From: Beroe forskalii | Taxonomy: Eukaryota > Ctenophora > Nuda > Beroida > Beroidae | Assembly: GCA_011033025.1 (NCBI GenBank) | Contig: WFMF01000081.1 | Location: 248,001-312,000, forward strand | Length of the DNA stretch: 64,000 nucleotides | Direction: 5' to 3' | Shown here: one piece after another, positions 36,691-48,600 of the stretch | How positions within the stretch are numbered: position 1 is the first letter of the stretch | How the letters are laid out: each line of letters starts with the position of its first letter | Program-made: the position numbers and the translations under genes | The notes under the pieces: generated by a model | Seen by the model: only the letters and a program-made list of their open reading frames with translations | Databases searched by the model: none | Told to the model about the DNA's origin: nothing

Positions 36691-38824
36691 GGGGGGGGGT
36701 CCACCGGCCAACGGCCATCGGCCAATTGGCCGAAATTGGAAATTTTTTAGTCGGTTGGCCGGTTGGCCGTTTTTCTATTTTTGATATTTACCGCTCTTTA
36801 GGGGGGTCCAATCAAAAAACTCCCAAAGAGAAAGTTGCTTGCAATAGTTCTAAGAACACATCTGAGTACATCTGAGAAGACACTAACATCGAAATACCGA
36901 AAAAAGTGCGAAATTTAAGATAATTTAGCTCATTTACGTACAGTCTACTACTTTAAGCAACTCAAAGACCAGGATCATCCTACTGTTAACATCTCAATAG
37001 GTTCACCAAGAGGTATTGAATATGTTCCAGTGGCCGGGAAAGTACTGGAGTGCTTGAAAGGAAAATCTACTTGCATGAGGGCTCTTTAATTCTGATGAAA
37101 GGGCTTGTGGGCTTGCCAATTAAGACTGCGGCAGAGTCCTGTAAGGAATCGCTCACCCTGAGCTAAAGTTGGCTTTTCAGAATTCTGTCAACCCCAAGGC
37201 CCTGCAACCAGTAAAATCCACTCCTGCTCCCACTTCTGGGGCCTTTCCACCACTAATATCACCTTTTCACAACTAATATTACCTCCCTCAACACCAGCGC
37301 TTCCTTCAGCTTCACCTCCTGCTTTCATTCTTCCACCGTCCTTCTTTCCAGTTCAGCGCTCTAATTTAGCCATGAAAGTGCCCCTGCCCATCTAGAATCT
37401 AGTCTCCCTGCCTCATACTATAGTACCATGGATTCCTCGGCCCTGTCTCGCCTTAGTACCTTGGCCTCCTCCTCAACTTCCTCATGATCAGCCACTGCTC
37501 CTCAACTCCGTTTTGAGTCTTCTACCCAGTGTCCTCCTCAGTCTTTTCATCCTGTCCTGCAGCCCCTTCCCGCAATGGATTCCTTGTCCATCCCAATCGA
37601 GTGTTGCAGAAACCACCAACTCCCCCTCCTGATGCACTCAGATCTATCCCTCTCCCTGGGTGCAAGAATGGCTTAGCTTGCTGCTTGCATATCCTGGATA
37701 CGATGCAGGGGCATAGCCAGATTTCTAGGAACCGGGGGTGGCGAGTTATAGTCAAAACCTTTTTTATGATTTATTTTGTTGGCTAAAAGCTCTAATTTTA
37801 TCAAAATGAACAACATTTTCATATCATCTGTCCAAAAAGGGGGAGGCAGCCGCCTGTGTCGCCTCCCCTTTGGCTACTCCCCTGATATGATGGTACATCG
37901 GGTCCCAAGCTACAACAGATCCCTACCTTAACCAGATAAGCAGATAGTCCCCTCTATCTCTGTATTTTAGGCACCTCATCATTGGAGACTCCATGGTTAA
38001 TGAGGGCCTCACTGTCACTGTACACATCTGCTAAGGGGGAATTCACCCTGATTAGGTGCTTCCTCTGCTCAGAGCACCATAAAACCAGTAAAGGGACACT
38101 TGACCCCCTGAACATAGAATATCCCCTGACATTACACCGGACACCCCCTACTTCAGTAATGAATTGCATGCTGCACTACAAAAGAGGCCTAAGCCTATCC
38201 TAGGAATCATTGCAAACTATTAAAGGCCTTAGTACTTGGACTGCATAAACTGTTTATGACTGCTAGGCTAGGGCACCTGAAGTCATCCCTAGGCCATATC
38301 CATGCAAGGAGACAGAGAATAAAATCGAGTGTTTCATACATGAACAGGAAATAGTTCCAGGCGTGGCAAGGAATCAGGATAAGACAATGACTTAACTGAA
38401 TGGATTTAAAAGACTAAAAAGGGAAGAACCTTACATTAGGGATGGTTTACATGAACTTATCAAGGGTCAAACCACATATCCTAGACCATTAACAACTTTC
38501 AAAAGACTTATTTTCTTTGATTTCGGCAACATAAAACAGCATTATATAGATGTATGGAACTTGGGCCTTCTTCAAGCACAAGGGCAAATTTGAACTATTT
38601 CAATGACCTTGATTGACACATTTGACACCCCCCACCAATCAAATTAGCGGGAAAATGTCAGTTATCGAAATTGTAACAACTTTTTCTCTCACAACTTTCA
38701 ACTATAATGCTTCTGGCCGAAACCAGGGATGTGGGGGAAAAAAACGGCCAACCGGCCAACGGCCAATTGGCCGAAATGGCAAATTTTTAAGACGGTTGGC
38801 CGTTGGCCGGTGGACCCCCCCCCC
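36691..38824 (+). mobile_element. 2.1-kb TIR DNA element, copy A
   Basis: Bounded by near-identical inverted termini: a G-run then GTCCACCGGCCAACGGCC at the left and its complement at the right. GGCCAATTGGCC palindromes lie just inside. GAATTT occurs at both flanks, compatible with a 6-bp target duplication. An inverted copy lies at 48763..50912. The interior holds broken coding remnants in the + direction, including GSPRGIEYVPVAGKVLEC near 37010 and RHLIIGDSMVNEGL near 37970. The GDS block resembles the first motif of SGNH-hydrolase-like domains seen in some transposon proteins. Frames are interrupted by stops, so no intact transposase is present. The superfamily is not identified. Confidence 0.8.
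37970..38110 (+). pseudogene. SGNH-like motif remnant in element copy A
   Basis: The + strand reads RHLIIGDSMVNEGLTVTVHI, a stop, then GGIHPD. A hydrophobic strand followed by GDS and, about 20 residues later, a Gly is the block I/Block II pattern of SGNH hydrolases, found in several retroelement and DNA-transposon accessory proteins. The same stretch occurs inverted in copy B near 49480..49620, also broken. A domain assignment from this much sequence is tentative. Confidence 0.3.
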
Positions 38825-39346
38825 GAATTTATCACCGATTTGAAATTTCTCTGAGATTCTTTCTCTGACAGATATTTCAATATTTTACCGGGCAATTCAC
38901 TCTGAGAATGTCATCCAGTATTCAAGTTGTTACATATCATGAGACATGTTTATTAAAGTTTCAGTTCACGTGTTTTATATCTCCTTGCAACTTAATTAAT
39001 CGAGTTCTGAACTTGACAAGTTCAGTCGAATAAGAATAAAACTTATGACGCCAGAAAAATTTGCAGTGTTTTTGAATGCATTTCTAAGTTCAGCGTTTGA
39101 GCTTGGAAGCGTCGAAGTAAAACTTATTTATCAAAAACTAAAAAATGCATATTTAAAAACAAATGATGTTAGATACAAATATATCAAAGGGAATACAGAG
39201 GAGATACTGCGGATCCAGATTAGAAACTCGTCAAATAATTGCTGAAAGTATTAACAGGGATGAACTATTGAAATTAAAATGAAGCGTGATTGAAGTTGCT
39301 CTGAAGTGGGAAGACTGAGAATTGAATGGTGAGCTCAATAGTTTAC
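38825..39346. other. Nothing recognised (ankyrin-gene intron or 3' flank)
   Basis: AT-rich sequence between the 2.1-kb element and the last confirmed ankyrin exon. No coding exon could be identified. Confidence 0.4.
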
Positions 39347-42300
39347 CTGGACGCATTGCTCGTTGCAGTTAGCAGCAGCCAAGTGAAGCGCAGTTCTCCC
39401 ATTGTAGTTCACAGCGTTCACATTGCACTCTGAAATGTGAAATGTGACGACGATAATCACATGATTTTCGAAAGCTTCTGAATACAATTCTCTCGTATCA
39501 GTTATATCGTTTAAACTTCAACCTCTTGTGAACAATGGTTTTCAGTTGAAAATTTAGTTAAAAATTATCTTCAAATTAAAATTCAATACCAATATTTGTA
39601 ATACCTTAATACTGAAGTACTGATAGCGATAGAATTTGGGCAGGGTTCATAATATTGAAAGGAAATATCAATCTTTTAAACCCTAATCATCATCAGCATA
39701 ATATCTTAGAACCACTTTGAGGATTACACCATAACCAAACCATAACAACCATAAAAGTTGTGAGGAGGTACTGATTGTTGACGGTGACGAGTAAGAAAGT
39801 AAACAGATATTTTGTTGTAATTTCCTAGATTGACGGGCGACCGGATGAGTTTATGGGTGACTAATGAATATCATGTTATGAGCTTATTTATACAAATTTT
39901 TCTTTTACTGGATCTTCATATGATTGCTTTAGTGCTTTATCCGGAGACCAAACATCTCAACACGCATAAAAAATTTATCAATTTACTCATTCACTGCACA
40001 CATCCAAAGATTGTCTATCCCAATAGCATTGTCACAGTATGAACAGGTTCTGAATGTTATGCTAATCTGATAATTATGGCAATGGTTGGGCTATTTGACT
40101 CGTGTCAAAATGAGTTAATGGTTCTCAGCGCGGCAACGGCAATCAACAAAAAGCTGATCGTATAGTTACTGGTCATTACACTATTACACTATTATACCAG
40201 CAATATTGACGACAAGAAATCTTTATTTCTGTCGAAGTTTTGAAGATGAACGCTCCACATCGAATCTTATCAGAAAGTTAGAAGTGAGGTACGATACAGT
40301 GGTAGATAGAGCTGACATTCTCAATTTTGAATATCCATTCACATTGCAGACTGCAGAGGTCGACAATCAGTCTGTCGAGCTACTGCCTCACAAGTCACAG
40401 TTTACCATCGTCTGATCTTCCCAGTACCTACTATTCTACTAAACTACGGTCAAGGTCCTATTATCACGCCAAGAAGTAAAGCTATTTTAGTATTTTCTCC
40501 CCAAGCGTTAATAAATCCAGTACTATGCAGTTAGAAATTCTTGGAATCCTATTGGGTGGAAAATGTCACGTGGCACAACAGCCGATTGACCATTGGTTGA
40601 CGGATCATCAGATCGTGAGGACAGTAGCTTACAACACGTTACCCTACAGCAGTGATCGGGTAGGTGTGATCCGTGTTGACACTGTATACTTATATGGACT
40701 TAATAGAAGAATAAACATAGTGTAGTGTAGTGTAATAATAAGCGAGATGTAGCAAGATGATGTCATATTTGAAAATTTAAATAAGCTTTATTGAGCGCCT
40801 ATTTATTCCATATATGGCGTGATTTGGTGACATTTCGACCTCAGCTGAGAATATTTCAATGACATCATAATTAGAAAAGTTACACAACACAATCAAAGAA
40901 TTAAGAGACCTAGTGATAATAACTATCATTATCCTCACATCCAGCAATGTTTTATTATCATCTACTCAGGAGGACAATGTGCAGAACATTTCAGGTCCAT
41001 TCAATCTTTTATTGGTCTTTATCATGAAATTTCATAAAGTGGAGGGACCTAAAAGTCAAGAACTTTGGGAAAGTATTACCAAAAGTCTAGGTACTAACTT
41101 GACTTGATGCATGTGTTGACTGCTTTAGATCTCTGCTTTGTGTCGTTGCTGTAACTGCATAGCTTGTGTAGAGGTGTCTCACCCAGCTTATTGGAAATGT
41201 CAACTCTTGCACCACACTGTATTAGATACCTGTACTGTAGAAAATAGGGATTAGATATCATGACATATGCCAAAACTTTTTAATTGAGCGTTACCAGTGT
41301 GTTGAAATTCAATTTATAATTTGTTGTAATTGAGCGTTAAATAATAAATAGCAACCATGATCATGAAACATTTGAAATGTAGTACTTGGCACTATGTTTT
41401 TATGTTGCTTGATAACCAACCTGTAGAAAGGAAAACTTTTCTGTACCAGCAGCATAATGAAGAACACTATTTCCCTCACAGTCAGCAGCATTAACATCAG
41501 CCCCTGCGTCAAGGAGTAGCCTTGTACACTCTGCAAGCAAAAGATTTGAAGGCACATCATTATCAGAATGCTCAAAATCAGAGTATCAAATATACCCATA
41601 TGTGTGCAGACTGCTCGATTGAAAAAGGCCTTGATAAAGATGCGGGAAAATGAGTACTTTTGACGGAATTTATATAGAAAGTTGAAACTTGCAGAGAAAA
41701 TCTGCACATCTTTATCGAGGCCTCTGTCAATCGAGCGGTCTGCACACGTATGCAAAATGCTGCTTACTAAACAAGTAATAGTTTTTTGAAATTATAAAAT
41801 CAAGACAATTCATTTCTCAATTGACTTTTCAATCCTTTTGACTGACCAATATTATCAGAGCACTCCAAGAGTGGTGTCCTACCACTCCATGTTCCTTTGG
41901 CATTTGGGTCAGCTCCAGCTTCAAGAAGGAGCTTAAGGAAGTTAGCATTGCCCCGAGATGCTACCCAGTGCAATGGTGTTTTAGAATCCAGGGCTCCTGA
42001 GATAATCATCAATAATTGAGGATTAATTTTAAGGTAACATTGATGAAAAACAAGAATCTTTAAAATAAATAAATAAATAAATAACAAATACTTATACATC
42101 GCCCTAAAGCTAAAACAGGTATCTACTTCAAGACGCAATGTCAAAAAAGAATTAACCCAGCCATCTAAAGCGATTCATAATTAAATAACATCTTAATCAC
42201 TAGCCAAATAAATCACTTTAGCATTGCTTATCACTCAACATGAATGACCTAAATCACTTGAGCATTGCTAAACATGTAACATGAATTACTTTATAAATGC

Positions 42301-42661
42301 CATCTGAAAGTAGTATGTTTTAAGTTCCTTTTTAAACTCATCTACATTGCTACAAGTCCTAATTTCATAAGGAAGTCTATTCCAAATATTTGGAGCTGCA
42401 AAACTGAATGCTCTATCTGTCTGAATATAGTTAGGAACTTTAGGAATATCAAGCTCATTGTGCAATATAAAAATATGATAATTCTACAGATAATGCTTTT
42501 CACTTATGACTTTATGAGATTAGGATTTCTTCTGGTTTACCTGCAACAGATGTATCTTCTAAATCAATATGACTATTCAATGGAGCACCAGCTTTTATGG
42601 CAGACATTAGACAGGGTTCATCTTCATTCATAACAGCATACATCACACCATAATGAGTACT
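39347..42661 (-). CDS. Ankyrin-repeat protein, partial gene (6 exons)
   Basis: Six minus-strand exons join in frame with matching phases: 42541..42661, 41847..41996, 41421..41530, 41099..41234 and 39347..39429 are clear; counting the tentative 35905..35938 gives a sixth. The five clear exons yield about 200 residues. Repeat signatures are SKTPLHWVASRGNANFLKLL, LLEAGADPNAKGTWSGRTPL, TRLLLDAGADVNAADCEGNS, VLHYAAGTE, YLIQCGARVDISNKLGETPL and KCNVNAVNYNGRTALHLAAA, i.e. about five ankyrin repeats. Such repeats form protein-binding solenoids, so an adaptor or scaffold role is likely, but the specific family is not recognisable. Donors are GTAAAC, GTCAGT, GTTGGT, GTTAGT and GTAAAC; acceptors are all YAG. 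The start codon, first exon(s) and C terminus were not found. A LINE remnant sits in the first intron. The gene is divergent from LAMP. Confidence 0.88.
42069..42092. repeat. (AAAT)n microsatellite
   Basis: About six AAAT units inside an intron of the ankyrin-repeat gene. Confidence 0.8.
42286..42460 (-). pseudogene. LINE reverse transcriptase C-terminal fragment
   Basis: The minus strand reads NELDIPKVPNYIQTDRAFSF then AAPNIWNRLPYEIRTCSNVD and EFKKELKTYYFQMAF before a TAA stop. R-(S/A)-F-S-x-A-A-P-x-x-W-N-x-L-P-x-x-I-R is the hallmark C terminus of ORF2 in CR1/L2/Jockey-type LINEs. About 58 codons survive, consistent with the common 5'-truncated insertion. The 3' UTR side (42204..42285) carries a duplicated ~43-bp GCATTGCT(A/T)A-containing segment. 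It lies in the ankyrin gene's intron between exons 42541..42661 and 41847..41996, in the gene's own orientation. Confidence 0.85.
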
Positions 42662-43202
42662 CTGAAAAGAGTTTTGATTAATTTATTGTCAATTATGGTT
42701 TCAATAAGAAAATGTCCTATGAACCACATTTTTATAAGCATCTTTTCAGCTCACAGAACATATATCGAAATTATCCTTATATTATTCATTCATTGCTTCA
42801 AAGCCATCATAGACAGGTCAATTCAAAGGCAGAGAGGTACAAAATAAAGTTCAGCACACTCACACATATTAAATCAAAGATGAGATCTAAAGATGAGATC
42901 TTAATCTCATTCAAACTCACATTCAGTACTTGCTTCCTCTTTCTTTTAGAAAACCGTTTGAGCAGTGTGGGCAACCATTTAATAGCCATGTTAGCTCAAA
43001 ATGAATGAAAATCATAACTACATAACTCTCTACAGCATTAAACTACTTATCAGAGAATCATCTTCTTTGTAGAACAAATACAGTCATCTTTGTAGTCAAG
43101 CCACAGAACTCTCCTACAACTCCAATTGTAGTCTTTGACCAGATCCATGAAAGAAATGCCTTCATCAAAGAGCTAGGCAGATCCAAATAAAGCATGAGAG
43201 AA

Positions 43203-43257
43203 TCAGATATCAAACCAAATCCCAGATAAATCCCAGATATCAAACCAAATCCCAGAC
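43203..43257. repeat. Short duplication (CAGATATCAAACCAAATCCC)
   Basis: Two direct copies about 34 bp apart. No function is evident. Confidence 0.7.
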
Positions 43258-43445
43258 AATTACATAGGTCTATCTGTTCAAAAGAGCCATTTTTCTTCAT
43301 CAAATTCCACCAAAAAAGAGTTAAAAATTTGTCGAAAATTTGGAATCTCCTACTTTGAGATGCAGGAATGATACTTGGTGACAGACATGCATTATGCAGC
43401 CAAGTATTTATGTTCTTACAGGCATCAAGCATTTCTCCATGATGA

Positions 43446-44720
43446 TTTTGCTAAACATGTATATCCCTGTTATCGTCACGCTGCGCATACACACACCTAT
43501 GCAGGCTTAGGAAAATTTCATGTGATCAAAGAAACAACCATGAAATGAAGGATGATTTATTTATGACATCCTTACAGGCATGACTTTTATATTATAGTGA
43601 CACATCAATGTACAGCTATGCCAATTATTATTATTATTAAATCTGACAATAGTAAAGTTTATACTATCAAACCTCTTCACGTAGGCATAACATACACTTA
43701 AAATAAACTGAATTCTAATTAAGCCTTTAAGAATGAAAACTTTAAGCAATTAACTTAGTGACAAAAGATAGATTATTCAAAATTTTTATTTCGGTATACT
43801 ATGCCAAAAATAAATCATTGCTAAGCATATATTTAATAAAACTGCTGTCTTTCATTGAAAGTAACAATTATGATTCAAGCCAAATAACTACTCCACAATA
43901 TCAACTGACAGTTTCGAAACATAACTTTAAGATTGACTTTATGAAAAGCTATGAATCATTTTCAGATTCTCCGAGGAGCAGCTTCAACACATCCTCAAAT
44001 TTGATAGTATAAAGTAGTGTTGTAAAGTTTAAAACATAAAAAAATAAAACATAAAAGATAAAGATGATACTCAAAAGTCTTGCTAAACACGTATATCCCT
44101 GTGTGGCTCACGCGGCGCGTACACACACCTATGCGGGCTTAGGAATCAAAAGTCAAATGAAATTAAATAAATATTTTGATGAAATACATCAAAATATCAA
44201 TGTTTCATTAAACATTGCTAAACACGTGTACCCCTGTTATCGACGGGCGGCGAACTTCCCCTAAGCGGTCAGGGGCGTCGCTCGCGCAGCGCACCCTGTG
44301 CGCGCAGAAACCAGGGTCCTGGTTAGGGCAAGCGTTACTGAACACGAATATCCCTGTTTGCGTTGCGTGGCGCGCTTCCTCAGAACAGGGAAGCGCGCGC
44401 GCGCGGCGCGTACACACACATTGTTCATCTCAGCAGATGGTTACGTGCTTCGCACGGCCGTCCGAGGAGTGAAACGACGGCGCGCGCAAAATAGGGCTCT
44501 GGTTAGAGCAACACACCTTGTTCCCCTAACCAGGGGCTTGCCACGCACTCCGTGCGCGAGTGAAACCAGGGCTTTGGTTAAAGCATTTTAAAAGCCCGCA
44601 TAGGTACAATAGGTGTGTGTACGCGCGCGCGCGGCGCTTCCCTACAGGTAGATGGATTTCACCCATCCCTAGCGTGCAACACTCGGAACACAAAACAGGG
44701 ATATACGTGTTTAAAATTAA
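43446..44720. repeat. GC-rich cluster of repeated 65-110 bp modules
   Basis: A module starting TTGCTAAACACGTATATCCC and ending in GCGCGTACACACACCTATGC / GGGCTTAGG recurs at about 43446, 44076, 44215 (partial) and 44331 (partial), and inverted at about 44590..44720. A second motif, AAACCAGGG(T/C)(C/T)(C/T)TGGTTAGGGCAA-like, occurs three times (near 44308, 44489 and 44565). The 44220..44660 part is much richer in G+C than anything nearby, with CGCGCGCG runs. It lies between the divergent ankyrin and LAMP genes, within the up to ~3 kb that may hold their promoters. Confidence 0.7.
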
Positions 44721-45639
44721 ATATATGCAATTATCTGTGCGGCGCGCGGCATTGCAAAATATTTTCAATGCAACATTGCAACGCGACTGCAGTTTTTATT
44801 GTACAACATGCCCCGTGAAAGCGGTTAGCACCCAGGATTCAAGAGGTCAATGCAACAGGGCGAAACTCTTAAAAAAAATGTTAAACACCAAATTAGAAAT
44901 TTACATTTCTAAGATTACAATTTAAAACTAAATAACAAAAACAATAACAAACTTGTAATTTGTAATGTATTATGTTTAAAAAACTAAATCAGATACTTCT
45001 AAGAAGAAGATACATCTAATGTCATTTTTTAATTTTGTGTTTTGATATCTCAAGTTTGAAATTAGGTCAAAATTGTTTCCTGCAAACTATAAAATGACGA
45101 TTATTGTAGATTGGTGATTTTATTTTCTTGTTGTTGCTTTTGCCTGATTTTGGGCAGAAAAGAGATGTCTTGCTTGCCCAATTTGTCCTTGTTGTCTTGA
45201 AATCAACAAATTAAAAACAAACTGGAACAACCCTCAATGACACCCCTAATAAGGCTGGAAGATCCAGCACAATTCTTAGTGAATTTTGGACACTTTTTTG
45301 AAATGATAGTTGCTTATAGTTTTCTGATAGTTGCTGTCTTATCAAAAGATTTTTATTTTGATTTAAGTGACAGTTGAATTCCCTAATTTCACCTTATGCT
45401 ATCTTATGCTAAATACTAAAGGAAATTTGTGAAGAGCTTTAAATGATATTTAATGCTTGGGTTTTATTGCTCAAAGTCTGAATCTTATAGAATTCAAAAT
45501 TTGGGGATGATTTTTGTCATAGGCTCATGTTTGTATTTGGTGCTTAAATTCTAAAATTAATGGTTGTTGACAATTCTGATTTTATTCTGACTAACTTTAT
45601 ACAATCAAATTTGAGGTGCATTGTTACTCAACATCTTCA
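44721..45639. other. LAMP upstream region, no clear promoter motif
   Basis: AT-rich sequence. I see no TATA box with a well-placed TCAGT initiator immediately 5' of the LAMP start codon. A noncoding first exon upstream remains possible. Confidence 0.4.
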
Positions 45640-48600
45640 ATGGCATCTGGTTATCTCCTTCTGTTGCCTGTGCTCCTGAAACTTGCAGGTATGATTTTGC
45701 CGTTCTATAAAATGATTTAATAAATTTCCTCTGCAACACGATCTGTTGGAAACTCTGAACTTGGTTATAAGTTTGACTCATCATTGTATGACCAGGGAAA
45801 GATTTATCACAAAAATGAAATTTAAAAAATATGGCCCATGGCCAGTTGGTTATCCAACTTGAAGCTTAGTGTTAGGGATGGTTCAACAGTGCACAATCAG
45901 TCAGGAAGGGTGAGGGGGTTTTCTAATGATTACACTGCATGTTGTTCAATAACTACCGCCATATAAACTTCAATAGAAGGGGGGGGGGAAGTACTGGCAA
46001 ATTGACTGCATAACATGGGAGAAATACCCAAGGAATCTTTTCAGGAGTTTAGATGAGGAGTTGTGCATGCTTGCATGGCAGTGAAGTGTTAGGTTCAATG
46101 AAATATAGATTGTACTTCATTGTCTGTGAATCCTTCAATTGCTATACGGAAACTAACACCCTGCAACAAAGAAATAGAGTTGAGATCTTGTGGTAATCAC
46201 AGGGAAATTTGTCCATTCAAATAAGGGAAATAAGGGTGAGAAATAATTTCTTTGGATAAGAAATAAGGTGGAGAAATAAGCAATCAAATTTTGGTAGGTG
46301 TGAGTTGACATAGGTGTTTCAATTTAGATTTGGAGATTTCAAGAAATTTATATTTTAATGGGATTTCTTCTCAATTCAAAATTGAAATCAAAGTTCAAAT
46401 TCTACAATTCTATGGATGTGAAATTGGAGTCAGTTACTATTTTCTGCACATAAGTTTGCATGGAATAGTTTACAAACCAAGGATTTATTTATGCAGCATC
46501 CAGCGATTTTAATTCAAATTGTGAGAATGATATGGGCTCAAAAGGCATAAGTGTGAATCATGTGGATTTGAACTGTGTAAGGGAAAATTATTTGGACTAG
46601 TTTCATGGGTTCAAATGACATTCATGATCTGTCCAATATTGAAAATGAGAACGACATGAGAGAAAATGGAGTGGTCACATCCAATCTTGCTGGGGTTGCT
46701 TGAACAAATGTCCAACAGCTTTAGTAGATGATATAACCTTCCAAATAAAATGAAAAATATTGGGCTTATATTTACCACAAGTCTGATCATAGGTACGTCA
46801 AAGCTGTTATGAAGCTGTGGAATGTGGATACTGGATCTGAGCCTAGCCTTTTTCACTACCATTTCCCTACTTTTTGAAATGGTGCTTTCGAACTATGACA
46901 CACTTAGCAATAACTATGAACTTCAGATTTAAACTTACAACACAACACATCAAATTAACTAACTGAGAATGTTGTGTTTCACTATATGGAGTTCCTGAAG
47001 AAGAGATCTGTATGATCTTGCACTTGCCAGTAGAATAGTGGTTTATAGTGTGTGGGTTAGATTCCTCTATTGAAAATTGTTTGTTTCACTGCATCAATGA
47101 TCAATCACATCAAACTTGAGATTACGTTCAGAGCTGTTAATTCAGTATTAATTGTATTTATTATAATTAGTAATTACCTTTCAGTTTTGGCTGAGTCAGT
47201 GGATGATGTACCACATTATACAACTGACTGTGTTCAACTCAATGGAACCCTTTCTCTCAATGTTTCTTACATCAACTCAGAGAATGTATGAATTATAAAA
47301 AAATCATAAACTGCAAATAATATACAGTGAAAATGTTCATTTTTTATTTAAAAAGTCAACATATAATTGTGTAACTGCATCACATATATTCAAAGACATT
47401 GTTTATTGATAGTTATTGATAGCATTTTCTGTTCATTTTGCACCTGGATATGTTTTCGAGTTGTCTGATGAATTGAATTTAGGACTTATCGCTATGGAAA
47501 AAATGAACCTTGCACTTCAATAATCAATTCCATTCCAGACAACGAGCAGTTTCATTATAGAGATAAGTGAGAAAGCAAAAGCCACAAGTACATGTTCCAA
47601 CACTACATCAAGCATCACATTGACTGAAAAAGGGCGAGATCTTGTCATTGACTTTAAAGTGGTGAGTGTGCTATTGCCTGTCCATCAATTTCAGTTCAGT
47701 TATTTTAGACAATTAATTGACGAAAGTTATTAATCAATCGACTTAGGAGCATCTTTTATATAAAGCAAGAGAAAAAATATATTTCAGTTTATGTGCTGTA
47801 AAACTTGATTATGAAAATCGGAAAATTATTAATTTTACTTGTTATTTATTGATTAATTATTATCCACATTATTCACAGAACGTCAACAAAACAGACACAA
47901 AAGCAGCCATCAAGCCACAGCACTGGGGTGTAACTAAAATCTCTTACTCCTACGCAGTTGAGCAGCCAGACGCTCAAATCAGTATGTGTGATCGATGTCA
48001 ATTCATGTTTTATTGTTACAGCCCCTTTGAAGTTTTGAGACAGATATATTGTACAGAAACTTACACATGTATTAAATGTACCTTGTTCAATGGAGTTCCA
48101 TACAAACAACGAAGTGAAACAGGGCGTATTCCTACTTAAAGTTGCATTTTGAGACTGCAGAAACTTAAGTAGGAATATTGTTTAAGGGGGCCGGGGGGGT
48201 CTGAGGTCGATTTTCGGTTTTTTGTTGTTTCTGATAGAGCTGAACACCAGCTACCAGTAGGTTTTTACCGCATCAAAAAATATTGTTCCTAGCCGAAGTT
48301 ATGAATTTTTCAAAGCGCGATTTCGCTTGTAATTACAGTGCGCGCGCGAACTTACGACGCGATTTGCCAAAAATCAACTTTAAAATCTATCTCCTCCTAC
48401 AGCTTTTGAGGAAAACCCGAAAAACTTATGTTCTAGGGCATAAAACAAAACTTTCATGCGAGCTGATTTTTGATTTAGGCCTCAGAAGTGAAAATATGAA
48501 TTTTGAAATTTGAAAATCGTCATTTTGACCATTTTGGGACAAGAGCCAACTTTGAAAATTCATATTTTCACTTCTGAGGCCTAAATCAAAAAACGGCTCG

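Noticed and set aside
43058..43432. 124-codon minus-strand ORF upstream of the ankyrin exons
   Set aside because: Contains an internal repeat (LGFGLIS twice) caused by a local duplication, and no ankyrin or other domain. Another frame (FMDLVKDYNWSCRRVLWLDY) is also open, so coding status is ambiguous.
44223..44228. CACGTG about 1.4 kb upstream of the LAMP start, considered as a CLEAR element
   Set aside because: It is a variant of the repeated AAACACG(T) module head and lacks the GTCACGTGAC context, so a specific lysosomal role is not supported.
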